A model generated the notes under the pieces. The model was not told the DNA's origin. It worked only from the letters and a program-made list of their open reading frames with translations, and made no database searches. DNA of 64,000 nt from the NCBI RefSeq assembly GCF_000300995.1, contig NZ_AMRJ01000002.1, positions 248,001 through 312,000 on the forward strand. The letters are read 5' to 3'. How positions within the stretch are numbered: position 1 is the first letter of the stretch; each line of letters opens with the position of its first letter. Of the stretch, positions 48,787 through 59,100 are shown piece after piece. This stretch comes from Alcanivorax hongdengensis A-11-3. Its GTDB lineage: Bacteria > Pseudomonadota > Gammaproteobacteria > Pseudomonadales > Alcanivoracaceae. The position numbers and the translations under genes were made by a program.

Positions 48787-49824
48787 TTAGACAGGAAGCA
48801 CGACCAGCGAGCCCTGCTCCAGGCGGGCCTCGAACAGGGTCGCCGCGGGATAGTCGATCATCACCCTTGCCAGGGGCGGGGAGAGTTCATTACGGATTCG
48901 CCGGGCCATGTCGCGGGCGCCGAAACGGCGATCCAGCGGGCGCCCCAGATGTCGCCGGGCCCCCTCACCCAATGTCAGGCGCGCGCCCCGTTTCAGCAGG
49001 CGCTGATTGAGTTGTTCCAGTGCAAGATCCAGCAACGCCTCCACCTGATCGAGCCCCAGGGGGTCAAACACCTGGATGGCATCGATACGGTTGAGAAACT
49101 CCGGATCAAACCGCTGCTGCAGGGCCTGATCGATCAACGCCTGGCGCTGGCGCTGCTGCGCCGCCGGGCTTTGCCACCACCGTCGGGCCTGTTGCTGCTG
49201 CAGAGTCGCCAGGCGAGCCGCCCCCACATTGCTGGTCATGAAAATCAGGGCGTTGCGAAAATCGATCTCGCGATTACCCGCACTGAGCCGCAGTCGCCCA
49301 CGCTCCAGCACATTGAGCAAGGTGCGGATGACCTCCGGGCTGGCCTTTTCCAGCTCATCGAACAGCACCAAGCCCGGCTTGCTGAAGCTGCCCTGAATGG
49401 CCGGCACATCAAACAGGGTCTGGCCTTCCTTGCTGCCCACATAACCCGGTGGTGCACCAGTGAGCGAGGCGGCGTAATGCTCCTGGGCCAGGGTGTTCAT
49501 ATCAATGCGGCAAAGGGCATCAGCGCTGCCATGCAGTGCCTGGGCCAGCAAACGGACCATCTCGGTCTTGCCGACGCCGGTGGGACCGACCAGCAACTGT
49601 ACACCCAGGGGCCGGTCGCTGGCGCCGATGTCGGCTTTCAGCACGCGCAGCATATCGTCCATGGCCGCCAGCACCGTTGGCTGGCCGACAATGCGTTCGC
49701 GCAGCAGCGCCATGACCGTATCCGGGTCGAAGGTGAAGCGACAGCGACGCCCGCCATCTGCCTGCCAGCGCTGGCGGGCGGCACTGTCATGGTTGGCCGC
49801 CAGCTGCTCGTTGATGAAAGGCAC
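48787..49824 (-). CDS. AmiB-like AAA+ ATPase (ClpB D2-type)
   Basis: 345 residues with one AAA+ module. Walker A is GPTGVGKT, Walker B LVLFDELEKA, then TSNVG (sensor 1), FLNRIDAI (arginine finger region) and RFGARDM (sensor 2). It resembles the second ATPase domain of ClpA/ClpB without the rest. P. aeruginosa amiB, next to amiE, encodes a ClpB-like protein of about this size; here the gene is 3 bp after amiE, so the AmiB equivalence is likely. It may help fold or assemble the amidase or transporter. Confidence 0.82.
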   Translation of the reverse strand: MPFINEQLAANHDSAARQRWQADGGRRCRFTFDPDTVMALLRERIVGQPTVLAAMDDMLRVLKADIGASDRPLGVQLLVGPTGVGKTEMVRLLAQALHGSADALCRIDMNTLAQEHYAASLTGAPPGYVGSKEGQTLFDVPAIQGSFSKPGLVLFDELEKASPEVIRTLLNVLERGRLRLSAGNREIDFRNALIFMTSNVGAARLATLQQQQARRWWQSPAAQQRQRQALIDQALQQRFDPEFLNRIDAIQVFDPLGLDQVEALLDLALEQLNQRLLKRGARLTLGEGARRHLGRPLDRRFGARDMARRIRNELSPPLARVMIDYPAATLFEARLEQGSLVVLPV

Positions 49825-49827
49825 CGG

Positions 49828-50874
49828 TCAGTCGCCCGCAGCCTTTTCCCTGTCGGGCACCGGCAGGTTCCCCACCGGGCAATCGGCCACGCCGACTGTG
49901 GAGCGCGTCATGGCTTCCACATCTTCACGGGCCTTCTCGGCATCCATCACCCAGGTGCGATAGAAATCGAAGGGGCAATCCGCCACCCCCTTGTCGCCAT
50001 CCCCGGAGGCATGAATGCCGGAATAGCCACGGTGCAGCAATTTGAACAGATGATTCTGTGACTGGTCGTTGGCACGGGCATCACGGATCTGGCTGACGGA
50101 CAACTGGGCATACTGCACGCCCATGTCTTCCTCGCCACATTCCCCCAGGGTACGGCCATCAAAGCCGATGATGGCGGAGTGGCCGAAATAGGAATACACG
50201 CCATCAAAGCCGGTGGCGTTGGCCACGGCCACGTAGCAGTTGTTGGCCCAGGCCATGCTCTTGGCCATCATGATCTGCTGCTCCTTGGCCGGGTACATGT
50301 AGCCCTGGCAGCGCACGATCAGCTCCGCCCCCTTCATGGCACAGTCACGCCAGATTTCCGGATAGTTGCCGTCATCACAGATGATCAGGCTGATCTTCAG
50401 GCCCTTGGGCCCTTCGGTGACATAGGTGGTATCACCGGGGTACCAGCCTTCTATCGGGCACCAGGGAATGCATTTACGGTATTTCTGCACCACCTCACCG
50501 TCGCTGTTAATCAGCACCAGGGTGTTGTAGGGCGCCTTGTGCGGATGCGCCTCATGGCGCTCGCCGGTGAGGGAAAACACTCCCCAGGTGTTGGCCTCGC
50601 GGCAGGCCGCCGCAAAGATCGCCGTTTCATCGCCGGGTACCGTGGCGGCGGTCGCCATCATTTCGTCCGGGTCATACATGATGCCCATGGTGCTGTATTC
50701 CGGGAACACCACCAGATCCATGCCCGGCAATCCCTGCTTCATGCCCTTGATCATATCGGCAATGTGGCGAGCGTTATCCAGCACCTCGGCCTTGCTGTGC
50801 AGACGCGGCATCTTGTAGTTGACCACGGCCACGCCCAGGGTATCGGCGCTGCTGGAAATATCTCCGTGTCGCAT
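49828..50874 (-). CDS. amiE: Aliphatic amidase
   Basis: 348 residues, nitrilase superfamily. The catalytic triad is at the family's exact positions: Glu59 ([11 protein letters not shown]), Lys134 ([13 protein letters not shown]) and Cys166 ([11 protein letters not shown]). It hydrolyses short aliphatic amides to acid and ammonia. It follows urtE by about 35 bp and is coupled to the AmiB-like gene, so uptake and hydrolysis are co-expressed. Confidence 0.97.
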   Translation of the reverse strand: MRHGDISSSADTLGVAVVNYKMPRLHSKAEVLDNARHIADMIKGMKQGLPGMDLVVFPEYSTMGIMYDPDEMMATAATVPGDETAIFAAACREANTWGVFSLTGERHEAHPHKAPYNTLVLINSDGEVVQKYRKCIPWCPIEGWYPGDTTYVTEGPKGLKISLIICDDGNYPEIWRDCAMKGAELIVRCQGYMYPAKEQQIMMAKSMAWANNCYVAVANATGFDGVYSYFGHSAIIGFDGRTLGECGEEDMGVQYAQLSVSQIRDARANDQSQNHLFKLLHRGYSGIHASGDGDKGVADCPFDFYRTWVMDAEKAREDVEAMTRSTVGVADCPVGNLPVPDREKAAGD

Positions 50875-50909
50875 GCTTGTCTCCTCGCAGGCTGTTTTTC
50901 AAAAACCGG

Positions 50910-51596
50910 TTACACCGCCAGGTAGCTGGCGATTTTTTTCTGGTCGGCGCTCTTGCCATCTTCCTCGTGCACGATCTGGCCTTTCTCGATCACCATTACC
51001 CGGTCGGCCACAGCCATGGCAAAGCTCAGCACCTGCTCGGACACCACGATACTGAGCCCGCGCAGTTGCTTGATCTCGTTAAGCGTCTTGGCCAACTGCT
51101 TGATGATGGAGGGTTGAATGCCCTCGGTGGGCTCATCCAGCAACAACACTTTCGGGTCGGCGGCCAACGCGCGGCCGATGACCATCTGTTGCTGCTGACC
51201 GCCGGACAGGTTTCCGGCCTTGCGATGGCGCATGTCATGCAGCACCGGGAACAGTTCATAGATGTCGTTGGGGATCTTTTTCTTGCCGGTGGCCTCAAGG
51301 CCGGTGGCAATGTTTTCCTCCACCGTCAGGGTAGGAAATACCATGCGCCCCTGGGGCACATAGGCAATGCCTTTCCTGACACGTTGATAGGCCTTGTCCC
51401 CGGTAATGTTATTGCCCTGCATGGCAATACTCCCCTGGGCCGGCAAGATACCGATCAATGACTTGAACAGAGTGGTCTTGCCCATACCGTTACGGCCCAT
51501 GATGGCCAGGGTTTCGTTTTCCCCCACGGTCAGGGAGATGCCGTGGATCACTTCACTCATGCCATAGCTGACACGCAAATCATTGGTACTGAGCAT
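50910..51596 (-). CDS. urtE: Urea/amide ABC transporter ATPase UrtE-like
   Basis: 228 residues, LivF-type. Walker A GRNGMGKTTL, signature LSGGQQQQMVIGRAL, Walker B VLLLDEPTEG. The opening NDLRVSYGMSEVIHGISLTV fits UrtE. It pairs with the UrtD-like ATPase 28 bp upstream. Because amiE follows, the cargo could be short amides rather than, or as well as, urea. Confidence 0.9.
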   Translation of the reverse strand: MLSTNDLRVSYGMSEVIHGISLTVGENETLAIMGRNGMGKTTLFKSLIGILPAQGSIAMQGNNITGDKAYQRVRKGIAYVPQGRMVFPTLTVEENIATGLEATGKKKIPNDIYELFPVLHDMRHRKAGNLSGGQQQQMVIGRALAADPKVLLLDEPTEGIQPSIIKQLAKTLNEIKQLRGLSIVVSEQVLSFAMAVADRVMVIEKGQIVHEEDGKSADQKKIASYLAV

Positions 51597-51624
51597 GGTT
51601 CTCTCTCCTGCTCCGATGGTCTGG

Positions 51625-52365
51625 TCAATGGCCCAGGTAAACCTCGATCACCCGTTCGTTTTTCTGGATATCGTCCATCTTGCCTTCCGCCAGCACCTTG
51701 CCCTGGTGCAGCACGGTGACCTTGTGGGCAATGTCTTTGACGAAATCCATGTCGTGTTCGATCACCAGCACCGAGCGGTTCGTACTGATGCGATTGAGCA
51801 GCTCGGCGGTGCGCTCGCGCTCCACCACACTCATGCCCGCCACCGGTTCATCCAGCATCAGCAGTTCCGGGTCCTGGATCAGCAACATGCCGATTTCCAG
51901 CCATTGTTTCTGACCATGGCTGAGCAATCCGGCGCTCTTTTCCAGGTCGTCATCCAGGTAGATCATTTCGGCAATCTCTTTGACTCGCGCGGTGATTGCT
52001 GGCGTGCGCCGGAAAAAGAGACTGCCAAACACCGTGCGCCCCTTCGGATAGGACAGTTCCAGGTTCTGAAACACGGTGAGGTTTTCGTAGATGGACGGGG
52101 TCTGAAATTTACGCCCGACCCCCTCGTGAACGATCTTGTCCTCGGCCAGGCGGGTGAGCTCGGTATCCTTGAACTTGATGGAACCATCGGTAGCGCGGGT
52201 CTTGCCGCAGATCAGATCCAGCAGGGTGGTCTTGCCGGCCCCGTTGGGGCCAATTACCACCCGCACCTCGTTGCGTTCCACATACAGTGACAGGTCATCC
52301 ACGGCCTTGAAGCCATCAAAGGACACCGTCAGGCCTTCCACGGCCAGCAGAATCGGGGATGTCAT
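51625..52365 (-). CDS. urtD: Urea/amide ABC transporter ATPase UrtD-like
   Basis: 246 residues, LivG-type. Walker A GPNGAGKTTLLDLI, Walker B LLMLDEPVAGM, and an SHGQKQWLEIGM signature, the UrtD form of the LSGGQ motif. It overlaps the urtC stop and precedes urtE. Confidence 0.91.
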   Translation of the reverse strand: MTSPILLAVEGLTVSFDGFKAVDDLSLYVERNEVRVVIGPNGAGKTTLLDLICGKTRATDGSIKFKDTELTRLAEDKIVHEGVGRKFQTPSIYENLTVFQNLELSYPKGRTVFGSLFFRRTPAITARVKEIAEMIYLDDDLEKSAGLLSHGQKQWLEIGMLLIQDPELLMLDEPVAGMSVVERERTAELLNRISTNRSVLVIEHDMDFVKDIAHKVTVLHQGKVLAEGKMDDIQKNERVIEVYLGH

Positions 52366-53591
52366 CAGTGGCTCTCCTGTGCAGACAGAATCGGGGCGCT
52401 ATCGGGCGACGTATTGCTGGCCGGCGGCGCCGTCTTTTTTTCCACCGCCGGGGCCGGCTGGGGTCGCTTGAAAGTCTCTTTCATCCAGCGGCGTACCGGC
52501 CCGGCGTAATCGTCCACCAGCCCGGCCAGGCCACGGGGGAACAGCATCACCACGGCGATGAACAGCGCCCCCATGGCCACCACCCACAACTGCGGGAAGG
52601 TTTCCGACAGGGAGCTTTTCGCCAGATTGACCAGGAAGGCGCCGTAGGCTGCGCCGATCAGTGACAGGCGCCCCCCCACGGCACAGAAGATCACCATTTC
52701 GATGGAGGCCACCGTGCCGACAAAGGATGGCGACATGAATCCCACCTGCAGGGTGAAGAAAGCCCCGCCGATGGCAGAAATCACCGACGCCGCCACGAAC
52801 ACGAAGATCTTGATGTTGGCCACGTCATAGCCGGAAAACCGCACCCGGTCTTCCTGATCCCGCATGGCAATCAGCAATTGCCCGTAACGGCTGTTGATGA
52901 TGAACTGGCCCGCCAGCAGGCACAGCAGCAAGGCGCCACAGCAGGCGAAGTACAGCACGTACTTGGCAAAGTCGGTCTGTATATCCCAGCCCATCAGGGT
53001 ACGCAGGTCGGTGATGCCGTTAATGCCCCCGGTATAGCCCTGCTGACCGATGATCAGAATGGTCATGATGGAGGCGATAGCCTGGGTAATGATGGCGAAA
53101 TACACACCGCCCACCCGCCGCTTGAACATGGCGAAACCGATCAGAAAGGCAAACAGCGCCGGCACTGCCACAATCAGAATCAGCGTCAACGTGAAGCTGT
53201 GGAACGGTTGCCAGAACCAGGGCAACTCGGTGAGCTGGTTCCAGTCCATGAAATCGGGAATCCCCGGGGTGCTCTGGATCGCCGTGTTTTCCGGTGACGA
53301 TGCCTCCAGCTTCAGAAACATGGCCATGCAGTAACCGCCCAGGCCGAAGAAGATCCCCTGCCCCAGGCTGAGAATGCCGCCGTAGCCCCAGCACAGTACC
53401 AGCCCGGCCGCCACGAAGGCGTAGGTCAGGTATTTGCCATACAGGTTGAGGCGAAAGATATCCGCACACAGTGGCAACACCACCATGATCAGAAAGGCGA
53501 TGATCAGTATCTGGATCAGTTTTCCCCGGCCGCCGAACTTGTCCATCCAGCGGCTTGCGGCAAGGGCTTGAGTGTCTGGCTTGTCCATCAC
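52365..53591 (-). CDS. urtC: Urea/amide ABC transporter permease UrtC-like
   Basis: 408 residues, LivM-type with about ten membrane segments. LVLCWGYGGILSLGQGIFFG and GYDVANIKIFVFVAASVISA are typical of UrtC. A long Pro/Ala-rich C-terminal tail ends the protein. It follows urtB by 27 bp and overlaps urtD. Confidence 0.91.
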   Translation of the reverse strand: MMDKPDTQALAASRWMDKFGGRGKLIQILIIAFLIMVVLPLCADIFRLNLYGKYLTYAFVAAGLVLCWGYGGILSLGQGIFFGLGGYCMAMFLKLEASSPENTAIQSTPGIPDFMDWNQLTELPWFWQPFHSFTLTLILIVAVPALFAFLIGFAMFKRRVGGVYFAIITQAIASIMTILIIGQQGYTGGINGITDLRTLMGWDIQTDFAKYVLYFACCGALLLCLLAGQFIINSRYGQLLIAMRDQEDRVRFSGYDVANIKIFVFVAASVISAIGGAFFTLQVGFMSPSFVGTVASIEMVIFCAVGGRLSLIGAAYGAFLVNLAKSSLSETFPQLWVVAMGALFIAVVMLFPRGLAGLVDDYAGPVRRWMKETFKRPQPAPAVEKKTAPPASNTSPDSAPILSAQESH

Positions 53592-53618
53592 GATCTCCTT
53601 GAGGCAATCAGTAGCGCC

Positions 53619-54542
53619 CTAACGGCGCACCTTGCTGGCAAACAGGCCCTGCGGGCGGAACATCAGGATGCCGACCACCGTCATCAGTGTGATGACCTTG
53701 GCCATGGACCCGGACAGGAAGAAGGAAAGAATCGATTGCGACTGGGCGATGCCGAAGGCGGATGCCACGGTCCCCAGCAGACTGGCCGCGCCACCGAACA
53801 CCACCACCAGGAAGGTATCAACGATATACAGCGAGCCGGTGGTCGGGCCGGTGGAGGCAATGGTGGTAAAGGCAGCACCGGCGACACCGGCAATACCGCA
53901 ACCCAATGCAAAGGTCAGGCGGTCCACTTTTTCGGTGTTGATACCGGCGGCGTTGGCCATGGCCCGGTTCTGGGTAGTGGCCCTTACCTTGATGCCCCAG
54001 CGTGACCGGTAAAGCAGGAAGAACACCCCGATGGTCATTACCACGGTCAGCGCCACCACCATGACACCATTAATGGGAATATCGACCATGTCCGACGCCT
54101 GGAACGAGCCCATCAGCCAGTCAGGCAGCACCACGCTTTTTTCACGCGGGCCGAACACGGAACGGAAAATCTGCTGCAGGATCAGCCCCAGGCCCCAGGT
54201 GGCCAGCAGGGTATCCAGCGGGCGGTTGTAGAGGAAACGTATCAGGAACCGTTCCACCAGATAACCGAGAATAAAGGTGCCCAAAAACGCGAGTGCAATC
54301 GCCACCGGGAAATAATAATCGAGCAAAAATGGCCAGGTATCCGAAGCCAGATACGACACCAGATACGTGATATAGGCCCCCAGGGTCAGAAATTCACCGT
54401 GGGCCATGTTGATCACGCCCATCTGACCAAAAATGATGGCCAGCCCCAGGGCCATCAGCAGGAACACGCAAAACAGACTCAGGCCACTGAAGCCCTGCAT
54501 GAGAAAGATTGCGGTGAGTTCCTCTCCTGTATAACCACCCAT
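53619..54542 (-). CDS. urtB: Urea/amide ABC transporter permease UrtB-like
   Basis: 307 residues, LivH-type. GQMGVINMAHGEFLTLGAYI is the permease's conserved motif; LLATWGLGLILQQIFRSVFG follows. The ATG at 54542 is preceded by GGGAGGA, a better start than the in-frame 54575. It is 126 bp after urtA, a gap wide enough for RNA processing between binding protein and permease. Confidence 0.91.
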   Translation of the reverse strand: MGGYTGEELTAIFLMQGFSGLSLFCVFLLMALGLAIIFGQMGVINMAHGEFLTLGAYITYLVSYLASDTWPFLLDYYFPVAIALAFLGTFILGYLVERFLIRFLYNRPLDTLLATWGLGLILQQIFRSVFGPREKSVVLPDWLMGSFQASDMVDIPINGVMVVALTVVMTIGVFFLLYRSRWGIKVRATTQNRAMANAAGINTEKVDRLTFALGCGIAGVAGAAFTTIASTGPTTGSLYIVDTFLVVVFGGAASLLGTVASAFGIAQSQSILSFFLSGSMAKVITLMTVVGILMFRPQGLFASKVRR

Positions 54543-54668
54543 GATCAGTCCTCCCTCGGACCCGGACACAGACACCGCCTGTATCCATGCTTGTGTTTGT
54601 TACCGGAAAATCGCGCAAAACGTGCAGTGATGAAGGGCGCCCGTACTCGGGCGCCCGGGTCGTGCGGC

Positions 54669-55910
54669 TTACTGGTACCCTTTCGGGAAGGGGTTGGGTT
54701 TGATCACGTCGGACTCCCACACCACGTCGGCCTGGCCATCGGCTTTCCATTTGCCGATGCGGGTGCGCATCCACAGGTGATGGTTGTCATCCACTTTCAG
54801 GTAGCCATGCGGGGAGTTGTCCCACTCCATGCCCGGCGATGCGGCCACCACCTTGTCCACGTCGAAGCTGCCGGCGGCTTCCACCGCACGCTTCCACAAC
54901 CACGGCCCCAGGTAGGCGGATTCGGTCACATCACCAATCACGGCCTTGTCGCCATATTTCTTCTTGAAGGCGGCCACGAATTCCTTGTTACCCGGCAAAT
55001 CCAGGCTCTGGAAATACTTCATGGAGGAGTACAGACCTTCCACGTTTTCACCACCGATACCGAGCACTTCATCCTCGGTCACGGATATGGTCAGCATGGG
55101 CTGCTTCTTGAAGGTCAGGCCGGCGGCGTTGAGCTGCTTGAACCAGGCCACGTTGGAACCGCCCACCACGGCACCGAACACCAGGTCCGGTTTTTTCAGC
55201 TTGATCTTGTTGATCAGCGAGCCGAACTGGGTGCTGCCCAGCGGGTAATATTCCTCGCCCACTACCTTGCCGTGCAGCACGTTCTCGATGTGTTTGCGGG
55301 CAATCTTCATGGAGGTGCGAGGCCAGATGTAGTCAGACCCCACCAGATAGAAGGTCTTGGCACCAAGCTTGTCATGGGCCCAGTTGAGACCGGCCAGAAT
55401 CTGCTGGGTGGCTTCCTGGCCGGTGTAGAAGACGTTATGGGACTGCTCCAGACCCTCATAGAAGGTCGGGTAGTACAGCAGACCGTTATCCTTCTCGAAC
55501 ACCGGCAATACCGCCTTGCGCGAGGCGGAGGTCCAGCAACCGAAGACGGCGGCAACCTTGTCCTTTTCCAGCAGCTTGTGGGACTTTTCCGCGAAGGTCG
55601 GCCAGTCAGAAGCGCCATCCTCCTGGATGATCTTGATCTGGCGTCCCAATACACCGCCCTGGGCATTGATCTGCTCGATGGCCAGCTTTTCCGCCTGTAC
55701 GGAGCCGGTTTCACTGATCGCCATGGTGCCGGTCAGTGAATGCAGAATGCCCACGGTGACCGTGTCGTCGGTGACCGACAGGCCAGTGGTGTTCACGTCA
55801 TCGGCAAACACCGGGTTGGCCAGCGCCAGTGCCGCCGGCAGGGCCAGCAGCCCGGCCAGCAGACGGCGCCGGGTGGACTGTGTCTTGCGCTTGGAGTCTT
55901 TCATCGTCAT
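54669..55910 (-). CDS. urtA: Urea/amide ABC transporter binding protein UrtA-like
   Basis: 413 residues. A twin-arginine-like signal (STRRRLLAGLLALPAALALA) is followed by VTVGILHSLTGTMAISE, the ligand-binding start of UrtA/AmiC-type proteins, and by ASDWPTFAEKSHKLLEKDKV. It captures the solute in the periplasm for UrtBC. First gene of a long minus-strand operon; the 268-bp divergent region to the kinase gene holds the palindrome. Confidence 0.92.
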   Translation of the reverse strand: MTMKDSKRKTQSTRRRLLAGLLALPAALALANPVFADDVNTTGLSVTDDTVTVGILHSLTGTMAISETGSVQAEKLAIEQINAQGGVLGRQIKIIQEDGASDWPTFAEKSHKLLEKDKVAAVFGCWTSASRKAVLPVFEKDNGLLYYPTFYEGLEQSHNVFYTGQEATQQILAGLNWAHDKLGAKTFYLVGSDYIWPRTSMKIARKHIENVLHGKVVGEEYYPLGSTQFGSLINKIKLKKPDLVFGAVVGGSNVAWFKQLNAAGLTFKKQPMLTISVTEDEVLGIGGENVEGLYSSMKYFQSLDLPGNKEFVAAFKKKYGDKAVIGDVTESAYLGPWLWKRAVEAAGSFDVDKVVAASPGMEWDNSPHGYLKVDDNHHLWMRTRIGKWKADGQADVVWESDVIKPNPFPKGYQ

Positions 55911-56018
55911 CCCCTATTCAGTGACATGCTTGGGAGGGGCCCACTGCCCCCTTTGTCCCTCGCCATTGAGTATGGGAAGACGCCCCCTACCGGCCCATTC
56001 GGCGAATGCGCCAGAGCA

Positions 56019-56036
56019 CTACGTCATTTGACGCAT
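56019..56036. promoter_or_regulatory. Palindromic operator candidate between urtA and kinase
   Basis: CTACGTCATTTGACGCAT matches the fmdA upstream palindrome at 16 of 18 positions and keeps the TACGTCA-TT-TGACG core. It lies 109 bp upstream of urtA and about 140 bp upstream of the kinase gene, and so could serve both divergent transcripts. Confidence 0.6.
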
Positions 56037-56178
56037 ACCCGCACTGGCCGCCCCCGGCTAGTCTCGGGCGCGGGCGGGGCTATCAAGGAGGCACCGCTAC
56101 CGAGCGAAGCGCCGCCGACATCGGGAAAGGCACGAATCGTGCTTGGGATACTCTCGCGGCGATTTCCGCTGCCTGCGG

Positions 56179-59100
56179 ATGATGAACATGGCCTTACAGC
56201 AACGGATCTTCCGGGTCCGGCGCAATTACAATCAGTGGGTGGCCAACCAGACACTGGAAGACTTTGCGCTGCGCTTTACCGCCAAATCGGCGCGCCGCTG
56301 GTCTGCCGGTCGGGTGGCCCATACCGCCCTTGGGGGGATCTCCTTTCTGGCTCTGGAGGCCATCGGCGGCACCATTACGCTCAACTACGGGTTTACCAAT
56401 ACCGTGACGGCGGTGATGGCCGTGGCGCTGATCATTTTCATGCTGGGGGTGCCGGTGAGCTATTACGCCGCTCGCTACGGGGTGGATATTGATCTGCTCA
56501 CCCGCGGCGCCGGTTTCGGCTACCTGGGCTCCACCCTGACGTCACTGATATACGCCTCGTTTACCTTTATCTTTTTCGCCCTGGAAGCGGCCATCATGGC
56601 CATGGCCCTGCAGATCGTGTTCGGCCTGCCGCCAACGCTGGGCTATCTGGTCAGCTCGCTGATGGTGATTCCGCTGGTCACCCACGGCATCACCTATATC
56701 AGCCGTTTCCAGCTGTGGACCCAGCCCCTGTGGCTGCTGCTTCAGCTGGCCCCCTTTGTGTTCATTCTGGCCCAGGACCCCAGCACCCTGGACCGTTGGC
56801 AACACTTCGAAGGGCTGGGACCCCACGATGGCAGTTTCAATCTGCTGATGTTCGGCGCCGCCTCCACCGTGCTGTTTTCCCTGGTAGCCCAGATCGGCGA
56901 GCAGGTGGATTTTCTGCGTTTCATGCCCGAGGCGCAGGCAGGCAAGCGCGCCCGCTGGTGGCTGGCCCTGCTGGCCGGCGGCCCGGGCTGGGTACTGATG
57001 GGCGCCTTCAAGATTCTGGCCGGCTCCTTTCTGGCAGTGTTGGCGTTCTATCACGGGCTACCCAGCAATGAGGCCCATGAACCCATGCAGATGTACCTGG
57101 TGGCCTTCAGCCATATCACCTCCAGCCCACCCATGCTGCTGGCACTGGCCGGTATCTTCGTGGTGCTGTCCCAACTCAAGATCAACGTCACCAACGCCTA
57201 TGCCGGCTCCATTGCCTGGTCCAACTTCTTCTCGCGGCTGACCCACAGCCATCCGGGCCGGGTGGTGTGGCTGGTATTCAATGTCATGATCGCCCTGGTG
57301 CTGATGGAAATCGGTATCTACCGGGCCTTCGAATCGATTCTCGGCAGCTACGCGGTGGTGGCAGTGGCCTGGATCGGTGCCCTGGTCGCGGATCTGGTGA
57401 TCAACAAGCCGCTGGGCCTGAGCCCCAAAGGCATCGAATTCAAGCGCGCCTACCTGTTTGATCTCAACCCGGTGGGCTTCGGCGCCATGCTGCTGGCGAC
57501 CACCATCGGCCTGTCGGCCCGCGCCGGCCTGTGGGGTGACAGCGCCCATGCCCTGGCTTCTTTCCTGACACTGGGCAGCGTCATGGTGATTGCACCGCTG
57601 CTGGCCTGGGCCACCGGCGGGCGCTATTACATTGCGCGCCACCCGGACCAGGCCGACGCCCTGAGCGGCCAGGCCTGCTGCATCTGCGAGCACCACTTCG
57701 ACGGCGAGGACATGGCCTTCTGCCCGGCCTACAACGGCCCCATCTGTTCGCTGTGCTGTTCCCTGGATGCCCGCTGCAATGATGCCTGCAAGAGTAACGC
57801 CCGGGTTCAGGAACAGTTGCTGGGCTGGCTGGGCAAGGTATTTCCGGCAACGCTGGTCAACCGGCTGCGCTCGCGCCTGGGACACTTCCTCGGTCTGTTG
57901 ACGCTGGTCACTCTGGTGATGGCCGGGCTCATGGGACTGGTCTACTCCCAGTTACCGACGGTGGAACCACTGGTGCGTGATCTGATGGCCGCCACCCTGG
58001 CCAAGGTCTTCGCCATCCTGGTGATCATCAGTGGCGTGGTGGCCTGGTTATTCGTACTGGCCCATGAAAGCCGCGTGGTGGCCCAGGAAGAAAGCCGCCG
58101 CCAGACCCGCATGCTGATGCAGGAAATCAAGGCCCATGAAAAGACCGACCGCATGCTGCAACAGGCCAAGGAACAGGCGGAAGCGGCCAACCAGGCCAAG
58201 AGCCGCTATCTGACTGGTCTCAGCCACGAGCTACGTTCGCCGCTCAATGCCGCCTTCGGCTACGCCCAGCTACTGGAAAACGACCCGGGTATCCCCGTGG
58301 ATCGGCGCGAAGCCGTCTGCGCCATTCGCCGCAGTACCGAGCACCTGTCGGACCTGATCGAGGGGTTGCTGGAAATCTCCAAGATCGAGGCCGGCCGGCT
58401 GGAGTTGTATCGCAACGAAGTGCGGGTGCGCACCCTGATCGACGAACTGGTGGCCATGTTCCAGCTGCAGGCCGAAGACAAGGGCATCCGCTTTGAATTC
58501 CACAGCCGCGGGCCGCTCCCCGGCTGGGTCACCACCGATGAAAAGCGGCTTCGCCAGATTCTTATCAACCTGTTGTCCAACGCCATCAAGTTCACCCGCG
58601 AGGGCAGCGTCACCCTGACCTTCCGCTACCGTAACCAGGTGGCCGAGTTCGTCATCGCCGACACCGGTGTGGGCATCGCCGAGGAAGATCTGCAACGTAT
58701 CTTCCGCCCCTTCGAGCGGGTCAGGAAACCCGGCGTACCGGCGGTGCACGGCACCGGGCTGGGGCTGACCATCACCAAACTGCTAACCGACATCATGGGC
58801 GGCGACATTCAGGTCAGCAGCGAACCGGGCAAAGGCAGCACCTTCCGCCTCTCCGTGATGCTGGCCAGTGTCAGTCGTCCGGACAGCTCGCCCCGCGAAC
58901 AGCTGCCGGTGACCGGCTACCTGGGGCAGCGCCATACGCTGCTGGTGGTCGATGACGACCCGTCTCACCGCGGCCTGGTCAGCGACCTGCTCACGCCACT
59001 GGGATTCCAGGTGGATGAAGCGCCGGACGGTGAAACTGCCCTGGCCCTGGTGGCACAGACACCGCCGTCACTGATTCTGATGGATATCGGCATGCCGGGC

